From Lachnospiraceae bacterium (lineage in GTDB: Bacteria; Bacillota; Clostridia; Lachnospirales; Lachnospiraceae), in NCBI GenBank assembly GCA_017428105.1, contig JAFRRM010000013.1, positions 1 to 44,007 of the forward strand: 44,007 nucleotides of DNA, given 5' to 3'. A program made the position numbers and the translations under genes. Position 1 is the stretch's first letter. The number at the start of each line of letters is the position of its first letter. Under the pieces are notes generated by a model, which saw only the letters and a list, made by a program, of their open reading frames with translations, was not told the origin of the DNA and did no database searches. Shown here piece after piece: positions 43,865 to 44,007 of the stretch.

Positions 43865-44007
43865 TGTGGTGTGCTACCCGTCAAGAGGACAGTGAAAAAT
43901 CAAAAAGTTCTGTACCGCCAGTTGTATATACAGCTGGCGGTATTCTTATGCTGCCAGATAGTACTGTTCATGGTACTCAGCTGGTGTCATCAGCTGCAGA
44001 TTCCGCT
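43865..44007 (-). mobile_element. End of an IS3-like insertion sequence (partial)
   Basis: The window closes inside an insertion sequence. It holds the last codons of a transposase, a hairpin (TACCGCCA/TGGCGGTA, 43913-43942) just after the stop, and then a possible terminal repeat, TGTGGTGTGCTACCCGTCAA, starting near 43865. The other end and any target duplication lie outside the window. Confidence 0.6.
43946..44007 (-). CDS. IS3-family transposase OrfB, C-terminal fragment
   Basis: Nineteen residues and a stop: RNLQLMTPAEYHEQYYLAA. The 'L-x-x-M-T-P-x-x-Y' plus short Ala-rich end is the usual finish of IS3/IS150-type integrase-core transposases (OrfB). The gene continues past the end of the window, so intactness cannot be judged. 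A hairpin with T-rich sequence after it (AACTTTTTGATTTTTC) probably ends its transcript. Confidence 0.65.
   Translation of the reverse strand, partial: RNLQLMTPAEYHEQYYLAA

Overview
The window looks like a chromosomal segment from a high-GC anaerobic member of the Clostridia. This rests on the gene set: a one-chain pyruvate:ferredoxin oxidoreductase, the NfnAB complex, formate-tetrahydrofolate ligase with FolD, alanine dehydrogenase with a sodium:alanine symporter, a CsoR/CopA copper operon, and lipoproteins with Thr/Glu/Pro-rich stalks. No rRNA, tRNA or CRISPR array was seen. The physiology suggested is a fermenter of amino acids and organic acids that links pyruvate oxidation, ferredoxin/NADPH balancing and folate C1 chemistry.

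Layout. 1-4.7 kb: tail of an MscS-type channel, ald, and csoR-copA behind a promoter that contains CsoR-like palindromes. A CopZ-like domain is fused to the end of CopA but keeps its own Shine-Dalgarno and ATG. 4.9-6.5 kb: a polytopic sugar transferase. 6.5-17.8 kb: a visibly more AT-rich block of eleven catabolic genes (TRAP transporter, LysR regulator, PanB-like, RraA-like, LeuA-like and MBL-fold enzymes, and several oxidoreductases). It is bracketed by two copies of the 3' end and terminator of the sugar transferase gene. 17.9-18.9 kb: a GT2 transferase that was probably once the convergent neighbour of the first transferase. 19.1-26 kb: nfnAB, a TraX-like membrane protein, a DEDDh exonuclease, folD and fhs. 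26-32.3 kb: an XRE regulator, prfB, secA and metG. 32.5-38.3 kb: a lipoprotein, nifJ and the alanine symporter. 38.5-44 kb: a TEP-repeat lipoprotein, a REP-associated tyrosine transposase (RAYT) with flanking REP hairpins, a 1033-residue lipoprotein with a gluzincin motif, and the end of an IS3-like element.

How the parts fit together. Alanine uptake (AGCS) and oxidation (Ald) feed pyruvate to NifJ. The reduced ferredoxin and NADH can be balanced by NfnAB, while FolD/Fhs handle C1 units. The 11-kb block is the best candidate for an undescribed system: a LysR-controlled, TRAP-fed pathway for a branched hydroxy-acid or its lactone, whose substrate I cannot name from sequence. REP hairpins with the core GGGGACGGTTC occur in five intergenic regions, and one pair frames the RAYT gene that could have spread them.
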